From contig CABXYU010000003.1 of the NCBI GenBank assembly GCA_902516625.1, positions 18,312 through 82,311 on the forward strand: a stretch of 64,000 nt of DNA, read 5' to 3'. The position numbers were made by a program, and so were the translations under genes. Below the pieces are notes generated by a model that ran no database searches, was not told the origin of the DNA, and saw nothing but the letters and a program-made list of their open reading frames with translations. Each line of letters starts with the position of its first letter. The first letter of the stretch is position 1. The stretch comes from an uncultured Pelagibacteraceae bacterium (GTDB taxonomy: Bacteria > Pseudomonadota > Alphaproteobacteria > Pelagibacterales > Pelagibacteraceae). Shown piece after piece: positions 36,332 to 44,980 of this stretch.

Positions 36332-37411
36332 ATGTTTAAAGCGATTCACTTTGACCGAGAAAATTTAAGTCAATTACTTACAAAAAAATTCTTAATCGTA
36401 ATTTTAATTTCAATTCCAAGTGCAATTATTGCTGATTTTTTGAGTATTCCTCTTGCTTGGATGATTGGTCCAATGATTGCAACATCTTTGATTGCTTTAA
36501 ATGGCTTTCAAGTTTTAATGCCAAAAATAGCTTTAAGCTCAATATTAATTATCTTAGGCCTTCATATTGGAAATTACATTGATCAAAACCTTTTTAGTCA
36601 AATGGTCAATTGGATTTGGACAACGGTTATTATGTTTTTGTACATTGTCGTGAGTATTTTAATTGTTTCAAAATACTTACAAAAATTTTCAGGATATAAA
36701 GAAAAAACATCAATATTTTCTGCTGCTCCTGGCGCGTTAGGTCCTTTAATGATTTTAGCAGAGTATGAAAAATCAGATTTATCTCAAGTAGCAACAGCAC
36801 ACTTAATAAGATTAATAATAATAATAACTTTGTTTCCTTTTATAATTGTTACCCTCTACCCGGTTGAAGCTTTAGAGTTAGAAAAATTTGATTATATGTC
36901 TCAAAATCATTGGGAATTATTTTTATTAATTATAGCATCATTAATATTAATATTCTTTTTTGATAAATTTAAAGTTCCAGCAGCACTCCTTTCTGGAACA
37001 TTGGTTGCGAGTGGAATCTTGCAAATATTTGATGTTGCATCATATAAATTACCAGACGCTTCTATTAATTTTTGTTTATTAATTTTAGGAGCTTCTGTTG
37101 GATGTAGATTTGCTAATAAAACATTTAAAGAGGTTGCTAATAATTCCTTTCATGGATTAGTTGCAACTGTACTTTTAGTTTTGTTAGGATTTATAGCTGC
37201 TTATATTGCAACATTTTTTGTTGATACTAATTTTTTTAGTTTAATATTGTCTTTTTGTCCTGGTGGAATTTATGAAGTAGCTGTAATAGCAATTGCTTTT
37301 GATTTAGAGCCTGACTTTGTTGCCTTTCATCATATTATTAGATTATTATTTATATTATTTATTGTCCCTGTAATTTTAAGATTACTAGAAAAAATTAGGA
37401 CAAAGAATTAG
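36332..37411 (+). CDS. AbrB-family membrane protein (putative transporter)
   Basis: 359 residues with ten or so hydrophobic segments in two similar halves: IPSAIIADFLSIPLAWMIGPMIATSLIAL near residues 28-56 and KFKVPAALLSGTLVASGIL near residue 215. AAPGALGPLMILAEYEKSDLSQVATAHLIRLI and CPGGIYEVAVIAIAFDLEPDFVAFHHIIRL show the duplicated AbrB (ammonia monooxygenase-like misnomer) motif. No enzyme role is implied. Members often sit next to tct genes, as here, so a helper in organic acid transport is possible. Its 3' end overlaps the convergent GT9 gene by 17 bases. Confidence 0.82.
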   Translation: MFKAIHFDRENLSQLLTKKFLIVILISIPSAIIADFLSIPLAWMIGPMIATSLIALNGFQVLMPKIALSSILIILGLHIGNYIDQNLFSQMVNWIWTTVIMFLYIVVSILIVSKYLQKFSGYKEKTSIFSAAPGALGPLMILAEYEKSDLSQVATAHLIRLIIIITLFPFIIVTLYPVEALELEKFDYMSQNHWELFLLIIASLILIFFFDKFKVPAALLSGTLVASGILQIFDVASYKLPDASINFCLLILGASVGCRFANKTFKEVANNSFHGLVATVLLVLLGFIAAYIATFFVDTNFFSLILSFCPGGIYEVAVIAIAFDLEPDFVAFHHIIRLLFILFIVPVILRLLEKIRTKN

Positions 37412-38336
37412 ATAACCTCTCAAAGACTTTTTCAGCACTTAAATTATTAAGATCACTTACTTCAATTGCTTTAAAATTTTCCCTTTCAATACTAACTTTA
37501 TAAGCTGTTGTGTGTTTGCCAAATAATGTGAGACCATTAGCTCTTACATGGGCTGCTATGTGTGCAGGACCAGTATCATTGGCCACAACAAATGAACTAT
37601 CTTTAATTAAAGATGTTAATTGAGAAATATCTAATGCTCGTCCGTTGTCTAGTAAAGCTAGTGCATTTATATCTTTTGCTTCATTAATTTCTGATGGCCC
37701 TGGTGCAGTTAAAATTTTATACTCTTGACCATATCTATTTAAAATTAACTCAATAAGTTTATTGTAATAAGGCCATTTTTTAATTGTTAAATGAGGTGAA
37801 CAAAAAGGAAATAATAAAATATATTTATCAAACTTATAAAAATTTCTGATCTCACTAATATCTGTAGAAGCCCAATTGAAGTCTGGTTTTAAAGTGTTTA
37901 AAGTATTTAAGCCAGACTCATTTAATTGATGATCAAATCTTTCAAGCACTGATATTTTATCAAATTCGTATTTATTTTTATCTTGTGGCATTGTTGTGAT
38001 TGAACCCGACCAAACTATTTTATCAGCTTTTGGAAAAAGAATATTCTTATAAAAATTAGTTCTAGAAGAGTTTTGAAGATCAAAAACTTTTGAAAAGTTA
38101 TGCTTTTTTAAGTCTCTCATTAAAAAATATAAATAAATTAAATTATATTTTGGGAGCCTTTTGTCTAAAATTACCTCATGAATAAAGGGATTTTTTTTAA
38201 ACAAATCTAAATAAGGTTTTGTTGTCAAAAGATAAATCCTATCACTTTTATGATTTTCAGATATATCTTGAATTGCACCACTAGCTTGAGCTATATCTCC
38301 TAATGATCCGTGTTTAATAATTAAAATATTAGACAT
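37395..38336 (-). CDS. Glycosyltransferase family 9 (heptosyltransferase-like)
   Basis: 313 residues. ILIIKHGSLGDIAQASGAIQDIS at the N terminus and the ADP-heptose-site motif FVVANDTGPAHIAAHVRANGLTLFGKHTTAYKV near the C terminus place it in GT9 with the LPS heptosyltransferases. It most likely builds the LPS core from the cytoplasmic face. DUF6165 and other glycosyltransferase genes nearby agree with a surface-glycan role. The specific sugar is unknown. Confidence 0.88.
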   Translation of the reverse strand: MSNILIIKHGSLGDIAQASGAIQDISENHKSDRIYLLTTKPYLDLFKKNPFIHEVILDKRLPKYNLIYLYFLMRDLKKHNFSKVFDLQNSSRTNFYKNILFPKADKIVWSGSITTMPQDKNKYEFDKISVLERFDHQLNESGLNTLNTLKPDFNWASTDISEIRNFYKFDKYILLFPFCSPHLTIKKWPYYNKLIELILNRYGQEYKILTAPGPSEINEAKDINALALLDNGRALDISQLTSLIKDSSFVVANDTGPAHIAAHVRANGLTLFGKHTTAYKVSIERENFKAIEVSDLNNLSAEKVFERLSNSLS

Positions 38337-38368
38337 ATTTACAACAAGATAGCACAGTATAAAAATTT

Positions 38369-38758
38369 ATGAATAAAATTATAGTAGAAGTTTCGGTTGG
38401 TGAACTTTTAGACAAAATTTCTATTTTAGAGATCAAGCAAGAAAAAATTAATGATCTAGAAAAGTTAAAATTCATAAACAATGAACATTCAATTTTAAAA
38501 AATCAATTAGAAAAAAATGTTAAGTCAGATGATAAACTCAATAAACTATATCAATTACTTAAAGATATAAATGCCAAACTTTGGGTCATAGAGGATGAAA
38601 AGAGAGAATGTGAAAAAAATAAGGATTTTAAAGATAAATTTATAAAACTATCTAGAGATGTGCATTTTCTAAATGATAATCGAGCAAAAATTAAATTAGA
38701 AATAAATAATCACACTGGATCGATAATCAAAGAAATCAAAGAGTATACAAGTTATTAA
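38369..38758 (+). CDS. DUF6165-type small helical protein
   Basis: 129 residues, all helical and charged. It starts with IVEVSVGELLDKISILEIKQEKI, then LWVIEDEKRECEKNKDFKDKFIKLSRDVHFLNDNRAKIKLEINNHTGS. I believe this is the DUF6165 family, which is often found in LPS or capsule loci and has no known function. It is divergent from the GT9 gene, and the next gene begins nine bases after it. No signal peptide or membrane segment. Confidence 0.65.
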   Translation: MNKIIVEVSVGELLDKISILEIKQEKINDLEKLKFINNEHSILKNQLEKNVKSDDKLNKLYQLLKDINAKLWVIEDEKRECEKNKDFKDKFIKLSRDVHFLNDNRAKIKLEINNHTGSIIKEIKEYTSY

Positions 38759-38766
38759 ATAATTGA

Positions 38767-39918
38767 ATGGGACTTCATTTTTCAAAAGAAGAGTTTTCTA
38801 AAAGAAAATCTAAAGTTTTAAAATTTATGAATGAGCAAAATATTGATGCTCTTTTAATGTTTAGACAAGAATCTATGTACTGGTTAACAGGGTACGACAC
38901 TTTTGGATACGTTTTTTTTCAAACACTTATCTTAGATAAAAGTGGAAACACAATATTACTTACAAGAGCTCCCGATTTTCGCCAAGCACAAAATACATCT
39001 AATATAGAAGATATTAGAATTTGGGTTGATAAAGATGGATCAAACCCAACTGATGACCTTAAGATTATTTTGAATGAATTAAATCTTAAAGGTAAAAAAT
39101 TAGGTGTTGAATATGAGGCTTACGGTTTGACTGGACGTAATGCACTTCATCTTAACAAATCTTTGGAAGGTTATTGCAATATAGAAGATAAATCAGACTT
39201 AATAACTAAGTTGAGAGTAATTAAATCTAAAGAAGAAATTGTTTATGTTAAAAAAGCTGCTGAGCTTGCTGATAAAGCATTAGATGAGGTATGGAAGCAT
39301 GCGAGAGCTGGAACAAGTGAGTCTAAAATATTAGCTGAAATGAATAGAGTTATTTTTGAAGGTGGAGGAGATTATCCTGCTAATGAATTTATTATTGGTT
39401 CTGGGAAAAATGCCCTTCTATGTCGTTATCAATCTGAAAAACAAATTTTGAGCAATCAAGATCAATTAACTGTAGAATGGGCTGGAACATATAGACATTA
39501 TCATTCTGCAATGTTTAGAACTATTCCAATAGGGAAAGCAAATCCAAAACATTATAAAATGCATGAGGCTTGTGTTGAAGCTTTATTGAATTGTGAAAAT
39601 AAATTAAAACCAGGAAATAAAATTGGAGAAGTTTTTGATGCTCACGCAAAGACATTTGATGATCTTGGTTTTAATAAGGCTAGAATGAATGCATGTGGTT
39701 ATTCTTTAGGTACAACTTTTTCTCCAAATTGGATGGATTGGCCCATGTTATACACAGGAAATCCATACATAATTGAACCAGGTAATGTTTTCTTTATGCA
39801 TATGATTTTAATGGACTCAGATAATGGGTTAGCAATGAATTTGGGTGAGACTTATCTGGTTACAGAAAAAGGAAGCCAAAGACTGGGGAAACAAAAATTA
39901 GATTTAGTTATTCTTTAA
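38767..39918 (+). CDS. M24-fold (pita-bread) hydrolase, ectoine hydrolase/creatinase-like
   Basis: 383 residues. An N-terminal creatinase domain (RQESMYWLTGYDTFGYVFFQTLILDKSG) is followed by a pita-bread catalytic domain. In metallo-aminopeptidases P the ligands are D, D, H, E, E; here the first becomes Glu (TVEWAGTYRHYHSAMFRT), and the GHGIG histidine is replaced in CGYSLGTTF, while the later Glu in NLGETYLV remains. Loss of ligands points to a metal-independent C-N hydrolase such as creatinase or DoeA ectoine hydrolase. The overall pattern is closest to DoeA-like proteins in my judgement. Tail-to-tail overlap (TTAA) with the amino-acid permease gene. Confidence 0.75.
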   Translation: MGLHFSKEEFSKRKSKVLKFMNEQNIDALLMFRQESMYWLTGYDTFGYVFFQTLILDKSGNTILLTRAPDFRQAQNTSNIEDIRIWVDKDGSNPTDDLKIILNELNLKGKKLGVEYEAYGLTGRNALHLNKSLEGYCNIEDKSDLITKLRVIKSKEEIVYVKKAAELADKALDEVWKHARAGTSESKILAEMNRVIFEGGGDYPANEFIIGSGKNALLCRYQSEKQILSNQDQLTVEWAGTYRHYHSAMFRTIPIGKANPKHYKMHEACVEALLNCENKLKPGNKIGEVFDAHAKTFDDLGFNKARMNACGYSLGTTFSPNWMDWPMLYTGNPYIIEPGNVFFMHMILMDSDNGLAMNLGETYLVTEKGSQRLGKQKLDLVIL

Positions 39919-40589
39919 TTAAAACTGTATTTTTTCTCTAAAAATTTTATCACATTATGAATTAAAAAAGTCATAAATAGATAAATACCACCTGCTACAA
40001 TAAATACTTCTATGGGTTTAAAAGTTGTAGAAATTATATATTTTGCAACTCCAGTTAAATCCATTATTGTAACTGTACTAGCGAGAGAAGTTCCTTTCAT
40101 CATTAAAATAATTTCATTTCCATATGCTGGTAATGACTGTCTAATAGCGATTGGTATTTGAATTTTATAAAAAATTATTTTATTAGGAATTCCTAAACTC
40201 TTTCCGGCCTCTATAATACCAGGTTTAATTGTTTGGAATGCTGATCTTAAGATTTCAGATGTATAAGCACCCGTATTAAGTGCAAAAGCAATTATTGCAC
40301 ACCAATATGGTTCTTTTAAAATTACCCATAATACTGTTGATCTTAAATATTCAATTTGACCTAAACCAAAATAAATAATGAATATTTGAACTAATAATGG
40401 CGTTCCTCTAAATACATATGAATATCCATATGCAAATTTATTAACAAAACTGTTTTTGTGTAATCTTAAGAGTGCAAAAAATAAACCGATAAACAATCCT
40501 ACAATTAAAGAAACTGATAAAAGTTTTAAAGTTATTACAGCAGCACTAATCAATTTTGGAAAACTATTAGACATTAATTCAAAATCCAT
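39915..40589 (-). CDS. Polar amino acid ABC transporter permease (HisM/OccM-type)
   Basis: 224 residues with five or so membrane segments. VFRGTPLLVQIFIIYFGLGQI near residue 60 is the HEAT (HisMQ) family start, and EAGKSLGIPNKIIFYKIQIPIAIRQSLPAYGNEIILMMKGTSLAS is the EAA loop that docks an ATPase. It overlaps the other permease gene by one base (TAATG). No ATPase gene accompanies it within the window. Substrates of this class are Arg, Lys, His, Orn or opines. Confidence 0.92.
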   Translation of the reverse strand: MDFELMSNSFPKLISAAVITLKLLSVSLIVGLFIGLFFALLRLHKNSFVNKFAYGYSYVFRGTPLLVQIFIIYFGLGQIEYLRSTVLWVILKEPYWCAIIAFALNTGAYTSEILRSAFQTIKPGIIEAGKSLGIPNKIIFYKIQIPIAIRQSLPAYGNEIILMMKGTSLASTVTIMDLTGVAKYIISTTFKPIEVFIVAGGIYLFMTFLIHNVIKFLEKKYSFN

Positions 40590-41281
40590 TAGTACCCCCT
40601 GCTATACTTTACTTCTAATTTATTGATTAGTTTCATGCTTAAATAAGTTAACATCAAATATAGAACTGCTGCAAAAGAGTAAAAAAACAGAGGATCTCTG
40701 GTGGATCCAGCCGCAATATAAGATTGTCTCATTATTTCGACTAAACCTGTTACAGAAATTAATGAGGTATCTTTAAGAGTGATTTGCCAAACGTTACTAA
40801 GATTTGGAATTGCAAGTCTAAGCATTTGGGGAAGAATAATTTTATAAAATTGTTTAAATTTACTAAAACCTAAAACTTTAGCGGCTTCAAATTGACCTTT
40901 GTCTATTGATTGAATCGCTCCTCTAAAAACTTCTGTAGAATAAGCACCAGAAATAATTCCAATAGCAAATGAACCAGTTACAAATGCATTGATCTCTATG
41001 TATTCATTATAACCAAACATTGAGGCAACAAACATTATTGCTCCACTTCCTCCAAAAAAGAAAAGATAAATGACAAGAAGTTCAGGCACTCCTCTAATTA
41101 CTGTTGTGTAAATATTCGCTACTAAGTTTAAAGATTTGAATTTGGATAATTTTAATGGAGTAAAAATCCCAGCAAAGCTAAAACCAATTACCATCGCTGT
41201 AATTGATACGGCTATTGTCATTAGAGTGGCTCGGAATAACTCATCACCCCAACCAGTATCACCAAATGCTAGAAGTTCCAT
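40589..41281 (-). CDS. Polar amino acid ABC transporter permease (HisQ/OccQ-type)
   Basis: 230 residues. TVIRGVPELLVIYLFFFGGSGAI near residue 62, the EAA loop FEAAKVLGFSKFKQFYKIILPQMLRLAIPNLSNVWQITLKDTSLISV, and five membrane segments identify the partner permease. It sits after a strong hairpin that follows the binding-protein gene. It forms a heterodimeric channel with the neighbouring permease. Confidence 0.92.
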   Translation of the reverse strand: MELLAFGDTGWGDELFRATLMTIAVSITAMVIGFSFAGIFTPLKLSKFKSLNLVANIYTTVIRGVPELLVIYLFFFGGSGAIMFVASMFGYNEYIEINAFVTGSFAIGIISGAYSTEVFRGAIQSIDKGQFEAAKVLGFSKFKQFYKIILPQMLRLAIPNLSNVWQITLKDTSLISVTGLVEIMRQSYIAAGSTRDPLFFYSFAAVLYLMLTYLSMKLINKLEVKYSRGY

Positions 41282-41287
41282 ACAGAC

Positions 41288-41312
41288 TGGCGACTATACA
41301 TGATAGTCGCCA
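41288..41312. other. Strong inverted repeat after the amino-acid binding protein gene
   Basis: TGGCGACTAT and ATAGTCGCCA are a perfect ten-base inverted repeat around a five-base loop. It lies between the binding protein and the first permease on the minus strand. No T run follows, so it is more likely an mRNA stabiliser or partial attenuator than a full terminator. It would explain higher expression of the binding protein. Confidence 0.7.
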
Positions 41313-41326
41313 AATCTAAAATTTAA

Positions 41327-42157
41327 TTACATAGAAGCGTCGAAACCGAACCATTTAGTAGCTATTCTACTAATATCTCCGTTCTTTCTTGCTTTATTGA
41401 TTGCAGCATTAAACTTTTTCAAAAGTTCAGTATCATCTTTTCTAATACCAACTCCAACACCGTTTCCAAATGCACCACCTGAAAAAGTTGGGCCTGTTAA
41501 TACAACTGGTTTTCCTGATTTTTCTGCATAATCACTGAATGCTACCGCTGCAGCCAATGCAGCATCACATCTTCCTGAAGCTAAATCTAAGTTCACTTCA
41601 TCTTGTGTTTTATACGTTCTTACATTTACTTTTCCAACATCACCTGAGTCTAAAAAGTTTTGGTGAATTGTTGCAGTTTGTACACATACAGTTTTACCTG
41701 CTAGTGCCGTTGTAAGAGTTTTTAATGCTTTTTTCGCAGCTGCATTTGGTTTAGTGAGATTAATTCCAGCCGGAGTATCTAAACCCTCTAAGCTTGAACC
41801 TTTCATAACAGCTAAAGATGCAACTTCATCAGCATAACCTTGAGAAAAGCTAATAGCTTTCTGTCTTTCTGCAGTAATTGACATTCCTGCCATTATTGCA
41901 TCAAACTTTCTCATAATTAGTGCTGGTATCATTCCATCCCAATCTTGCTCAACTATCGTACACTGCTGTCCAATATATCTGCACAATGTGTAAGCTAACT
42001 CCACTTCAAATCCGATTAATTTACCAGACTCATCTTTAGAATTCCATGGAGGGTAAGCGCCTTCTGTTCCAATTCTTATTTTATCAGCATTAGCATTCCC
42101 TATAACTAATAAAGAAAGTAAAACTGAAAAAATAAATTTTTTGAATATATTCATCAT
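41327..42157 (-). CDS. Polar amino acid ABC transporter substrate-binding protein (ArgT/OccT-type)
   Basis: 276 residues with signal peptide MMNIFKKFIFSVLLSLLVIGNANA. The mature protein begins DKIRIGTEGAYPPWNSKDESGKLIGFEVELAYTLCRYIGQQCTIVEQDWDGMIPALIMRKFDAIMAGMSITAERQKAISFS, the SBP_bac_3 ligand core of the lysine-arginine-ornithine/octopine group. Two ATGs sit side by side; the second (42154) has better spacing from AGGAG, a small difference. It lies 57 bases after the spermidine synthase fusion, so it may belong to the polyamine operon. Confidence 0.93.
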   Translation of the reverse strand: MMNIFKKFIFSVLLSLLVIGNANADKIRIGTEGAYPPWNSKDESGKLIGFEVELAYTLCRYIGQQCTIVEQDWDGMIPALIMRKFDAIMAGMSITAERQKAISFSQGYADEVASLAVMKGSSLEGLDTPAGINLTKPNAAAKKALKTLTTALAGKTVCVQTATIHQNFLDSGDVGKVNVRTYKTQDEVNLDLASGRCDAALAAAVAFSDYAEKSGKPVVLTGPTFSGGAFGNGVGVGIRKDDTELLKKFNAAINKARKNGDISRIATKWFGFDASM

Positions 42158-42214
42158 TCTCTCCTTTAATAAAAAAATAGTATTTCATAAATTACAGATT
42201 TAAAAAAGAAAAAA

Positions 42215-43255
42215 TTAATGATTTATTGATGATGAGAAATTCCAAGAACAGTCAAAACTAGGCACATAAACCCTTGATAATTTAGTATTTCCAAAATGGT
42301 GGTGAAAGATATTCAGCCAATTTTCAACTTGGTGGGGTTTTTTATCTTGACTTCCAACTTGAGCAGTTATTACTCCTTTAGGTTTCAAAATTCTTACTAA
42401 AGAGTCCATATTTTTTGCTGCAAGATCAATACAGAATTGATCATCATTTAGATCAACAAATATATGATCGTAAGTATCTTCTTTTACTGACTTTATACTT
42501 TCAAATGCATCACCCCAAACACATTTCACAGAATTCTTTTCAGTAGCTTTTTTTCCAATATCTCCTAAATGTTTATTACAGACGTCTACTACCTCAGGAT
42601 CTAGTTCATACCAATCTATAAAATTAAACTTTTTAGAAATACATTCTCGTGCAACACCGCCATCTCCCCCACCAATTATTGCAGCTTTGTCATTATTTTT
42701 ATTCAATTTTAAACCTGAGCCAATAAAAGTTGAGCTATAAAGATGCTCGTCTGATGACGCTACTTGAATTTCACCATCGATAAACAAAGATTTTCCAAAC
42801 TGCTCAAGTTCTAAAATTTCTATATGTTGACCTACTTTTGATTTAAAGTCTTCTAAAACTTCGTTAACTACATATGCTTTTTGAAGTCCTGGGGAGCTGT
42901 AAATATCATGATAAAGAGACCTAGTGTCTCTATTAAATTCCTTTTTAACAATTCTTTTGTACCTAAATTCGCTTTTAATAATATCTATTGCTACAGATGG
43001 GCTTATTTTTCCACATGTAAAAAAATCAAAGCTAATTATTCCTTTCTCTGGAAAAGTATGAAAACTTATATGGCTTTCTGCCAATAAAGCCAAAATAGTA
43101 AAACCCTGGGGTTCAAATTTATATTTGGATATATTTAATATAGTAACGTCAGCTGCTTTTGCAATTTTCTTGATAACTTTTTCATAAACAGAAGGATCAT
43201 ACTCTTTTGAAGTTCCAATTATATCTAAAGTAATATGCTCCCCAACTTTAATCAT
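42215..43255 (-). CDS. Bifunctional S-adenosylmethionine decarboxylase-spermidine synthase fusion
   Basis: 346 residues. Residues 1-115 are a prokaryotic-type AdoMetDC (SpeH): LLAESHISFHTFPEKGIISFDFFTCG, where Glu60-Ser61 is the self-cleavage site that makes the pyruvoyl group, and Cys81 is the proton donor. Residues 130-346 are an aminopropyltransferase with AIIGGGDGGVARE near 193, YELDPEVVDV and HIFVDLNDDQF. Such fusions, including one from Candidatus Pelagibacter, are known to be active and to make spermidine and norspermidine. Some SpeE residues differ from E. coli (LYSS for YHE), which may alter specificity. One base separates it from the aldolase gene. Confidence 0.92.
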   Translation of the reverse strand: MIKVGEHITLDIIGTSKEYDPSVYEKVIKKIAKAADVTILNISKYKFEPQGFTILALLAESHISFHTFPEKGIISFDFFTCGKISPSVAIDIIKSEFRYKRIVKKEFNRDTRSLYHDIYSSPGLQKAYVVNEVLEDFKSKVGQHIEILELEQFGKSLFIDGEIQVASSDEHLYSSTFIGSGLKLNKNNDKAAIIGGGDGGVARECISKKFNFIDWYELDPEVVDVCNKHLGDIGKKATEKNSVKCVWGDAFESIKSVKEDTYDHIFVDLNDDQFCIDLAAKNMDSLVRILKPKGVITAQVGSQDKKPHQVENWLNIFHHHFGNTKLSRVYVPSFDCSWNFSSSINH

Positions 43256-43256
43256 C

Positions 43257-43913
43257 TTACCCTTTTTTATAATTTTTAGCCTTATCTAAAACTTTTTTCA
43301 TTTCTTGAAATGAAAGAATCTTAGGTTGACCTAACCTTAGAGCAATAGTGTATTGATGACAAATATTTTCTACCTCTTGTGCAAGCTCGAAAGCTTGCTC
43401 TAAATTTTTACCAAAGGCAACCTGACCGTGATTAGACATTAAGCAAGCACTTCTGTTTTGTAGAGCTTTAATTACATTTTTAGACAACTCTTTTGTTCCA
43501 AAAGTAGCGTATTCAGCACATTTAATGTCCTCACCACCAGCTAGTGCAATCATATAATGAAATGGAGGAATTGACTTTCCATGTGAGGATACAGCCGTTG
43601 CGTGTGGAGAATGTGCATGGACAATCGCTTGAGCATCTTTTTTATCAACATAAATATCTCTATGAAATCTCCATTCAGATGAAGGATTATTGCTTGGGTC
43701 ATTATTTTCTACTTCCTCCTTTAAGCCCATAAAAACAATATCCTCTGGTTTTAAGGTCTCATATTTTTTTCCCGAGGGAGTAATCAAGTAACCATCTATA
43801 TCTTTTTCTTTAGATCTGAGAGATATATTGCCAGATCTAAGTGGTGAAAGATTTGTAGAATTCAGCTTTAAGGAATATTCAATAATTTGATTTCTTTGAT
43901 CTAAATTTTTCAT
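43257..43913 (-). CDS. Class II aldolase (fuculose-1-phosphate aldolase-like; probable methylthioribulose-1-phosphate aldolase)
   Basis: 218 residues. SGNISLRS and TPSGKKYETLKPEDIV give the phosphate site, PSSEWRFHRDIY the catalytic Glu, and AIVHAHSPHATAVS and SNHGQVAFG the zinc histidines. IPPFHYMIALAGGEDIKCAEYATFGTKELS is much closer to FucA than to the MtnB dehydratase. Its place directly behind mtnA and overlapping it by four bases suggests the Ald2 role known from the DHAP shunt: splitting methylthioribulose-1-phosphate to DHAP and methylthioacetaldehyde. MtnB activity remains the alternative; mtnC, mtnD and mtnW are not present. Confidence 0.8.
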   Translation of the reverse strand: MKNLDQRNQIIEYSLKLNSTNLSPLRSGNISLRSKEKDIDGYLITPSGKKYETLKPEDIVFMGLKEEVENNDPSNNPSSEWRFHRDIYVDKKDAQAIVHAHSPHATAVSSHGKSIPPFHYMIALAGGEDIKCAEYATFGTKELSKNVIKALQNRSACLMSNHGQVAFGKNLEQAFELAQEVENICHQYTIALRLGQPKILSFQEMKKVLDKAKNYKKG

Positions 43914-44980
43914 TTAAATAATCTCTTTAAGCCGTTTAGAGATGCCTCACATACACCCTTTTCAGTAATTAAACCTGTTACATACTTAGCGGGTGTTACA
44001 TCAAAAGCCAAGTTTATCGCTTTACTTTTTTTTGGATAAATTTGTATTTTTTTTATATTTCCATTTTCATCTAAACCTTCCATGTGTGATAATTCCTTTG
44101 AATTTCTCTCTTCAATAGGAATATCTTTATGATCTTTAATATTCCAATCAATTGTTGAGCTTGGTAATGCTACATAAAAAGGAACGTTGTTATCATGAGC
44201 TGCTAGTGCTTTTAAATAAGTTCCAACTTTATTACAAACATCACCATTAGCTAAAGTTCTGTCAGTTCCAACAATGCAAATATCAACTTGATTTCTTTGC
44301 ATTAAAATTCCACCAGTATTGTCTGCTATAATTGTATTTTTAATTCCTTCTTCATTCAGTTCATATGAGGTTAAGTTAGCTCCTTGATTTCTTGGCCTTG
44401 TTTCATCTGCCCAAACGTGAATTGGAATACCTTTTTTATGCGCATGATATATTGGAGAAGTTGCTGTTCCCCAATTTATTGTTGCAAGCCACCCTGCATT
44501 ACAATGGGTTAAAATATTTACTGTGTCCTTTTTTTTATTATAAATTTCCTCAATTATTTTAAGACCATTTAATCCTATATTTTCACAAAACTTTACATCT
44601 TCTTCACAAATTTCTTTTGCTTTATTGATTGCTATTTCTAAAATTTTATTACTATTAACGCCTGATATTTCGCTCATCATTCTATCGACAGCCCACTTTA
44701 GATTTATTGCGGTTGGTCTCGAACTAATTAAATTTTCTGATGATTTTTTTAAAAAAGATTTATCGTTATTTTCAATGATTGCTAAAACTAATCCATAAGC
44801 TGCTGTCGCTCCTATTAATGGTGCCCCTCTAACCTCCATTACTTTGATTGCATTTATTGCATCTTTAACCGTTTTAAGATCTTTTATTATAAATTGATGT
44901 GGAAGTTTCGTTTGATCAATTATTTTAACAACATTGTTTTCAAACCAAATCGTACGGTATTCTTTTCCCTCTATTCTCAT
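43910..44980 (-). CDS. mtnA: S-methyl-5-thioribose-1-phosphate isomerase
   Basis: 356 residues of the eIF2B-like family. VRGAPLIGATAAYGLVLAI is the substrate loop, TVNILTHCNAGWLATINWGTATSPIYHAHKKGIPIHVWADETRPRNQGANLTSYEL holds the catalytic Cys (THCNAG) and DETRPRNQG, and IVGTDRTLANGDVCNKVGTY has the catalytic Asp. It isomerises methylthioribose-1-P to methylthioribulose-1-P. It overlaps mtnP and the aldolase gene by four bases each. Confidence 0.95.
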   Translation of the reverse strand: MRIEGKEYRTIWFENNVVKIIDQTKLPHQFIIKDLKTVKDAINAIKVMEVRGAPLIGATAAYGLVLAIIENNDKSFLKKSSENLISSRPTAINLKWAVDRMMSEISGVNSNKILEIAINKAKEICEEDVKFCENIGLNGLKIIEEIYNKKKDTVNILTHCNAGWLATINWGTATSPIYHAHKKGIPIHVWADETRPRNQGANLTSYELNEEGIKNTIIADNTGGILMQRNQVDICIVGTDRTLANGDVCNKVGTYLKALAAHDNNVPFYVALPSSTIDWNIKDHKDIPIEERNSKELSHMEGLDENGNIKKIQIYPKKSKAINLAFDVTPAKYVTGLITEKGVCEASLNGLKRLFK

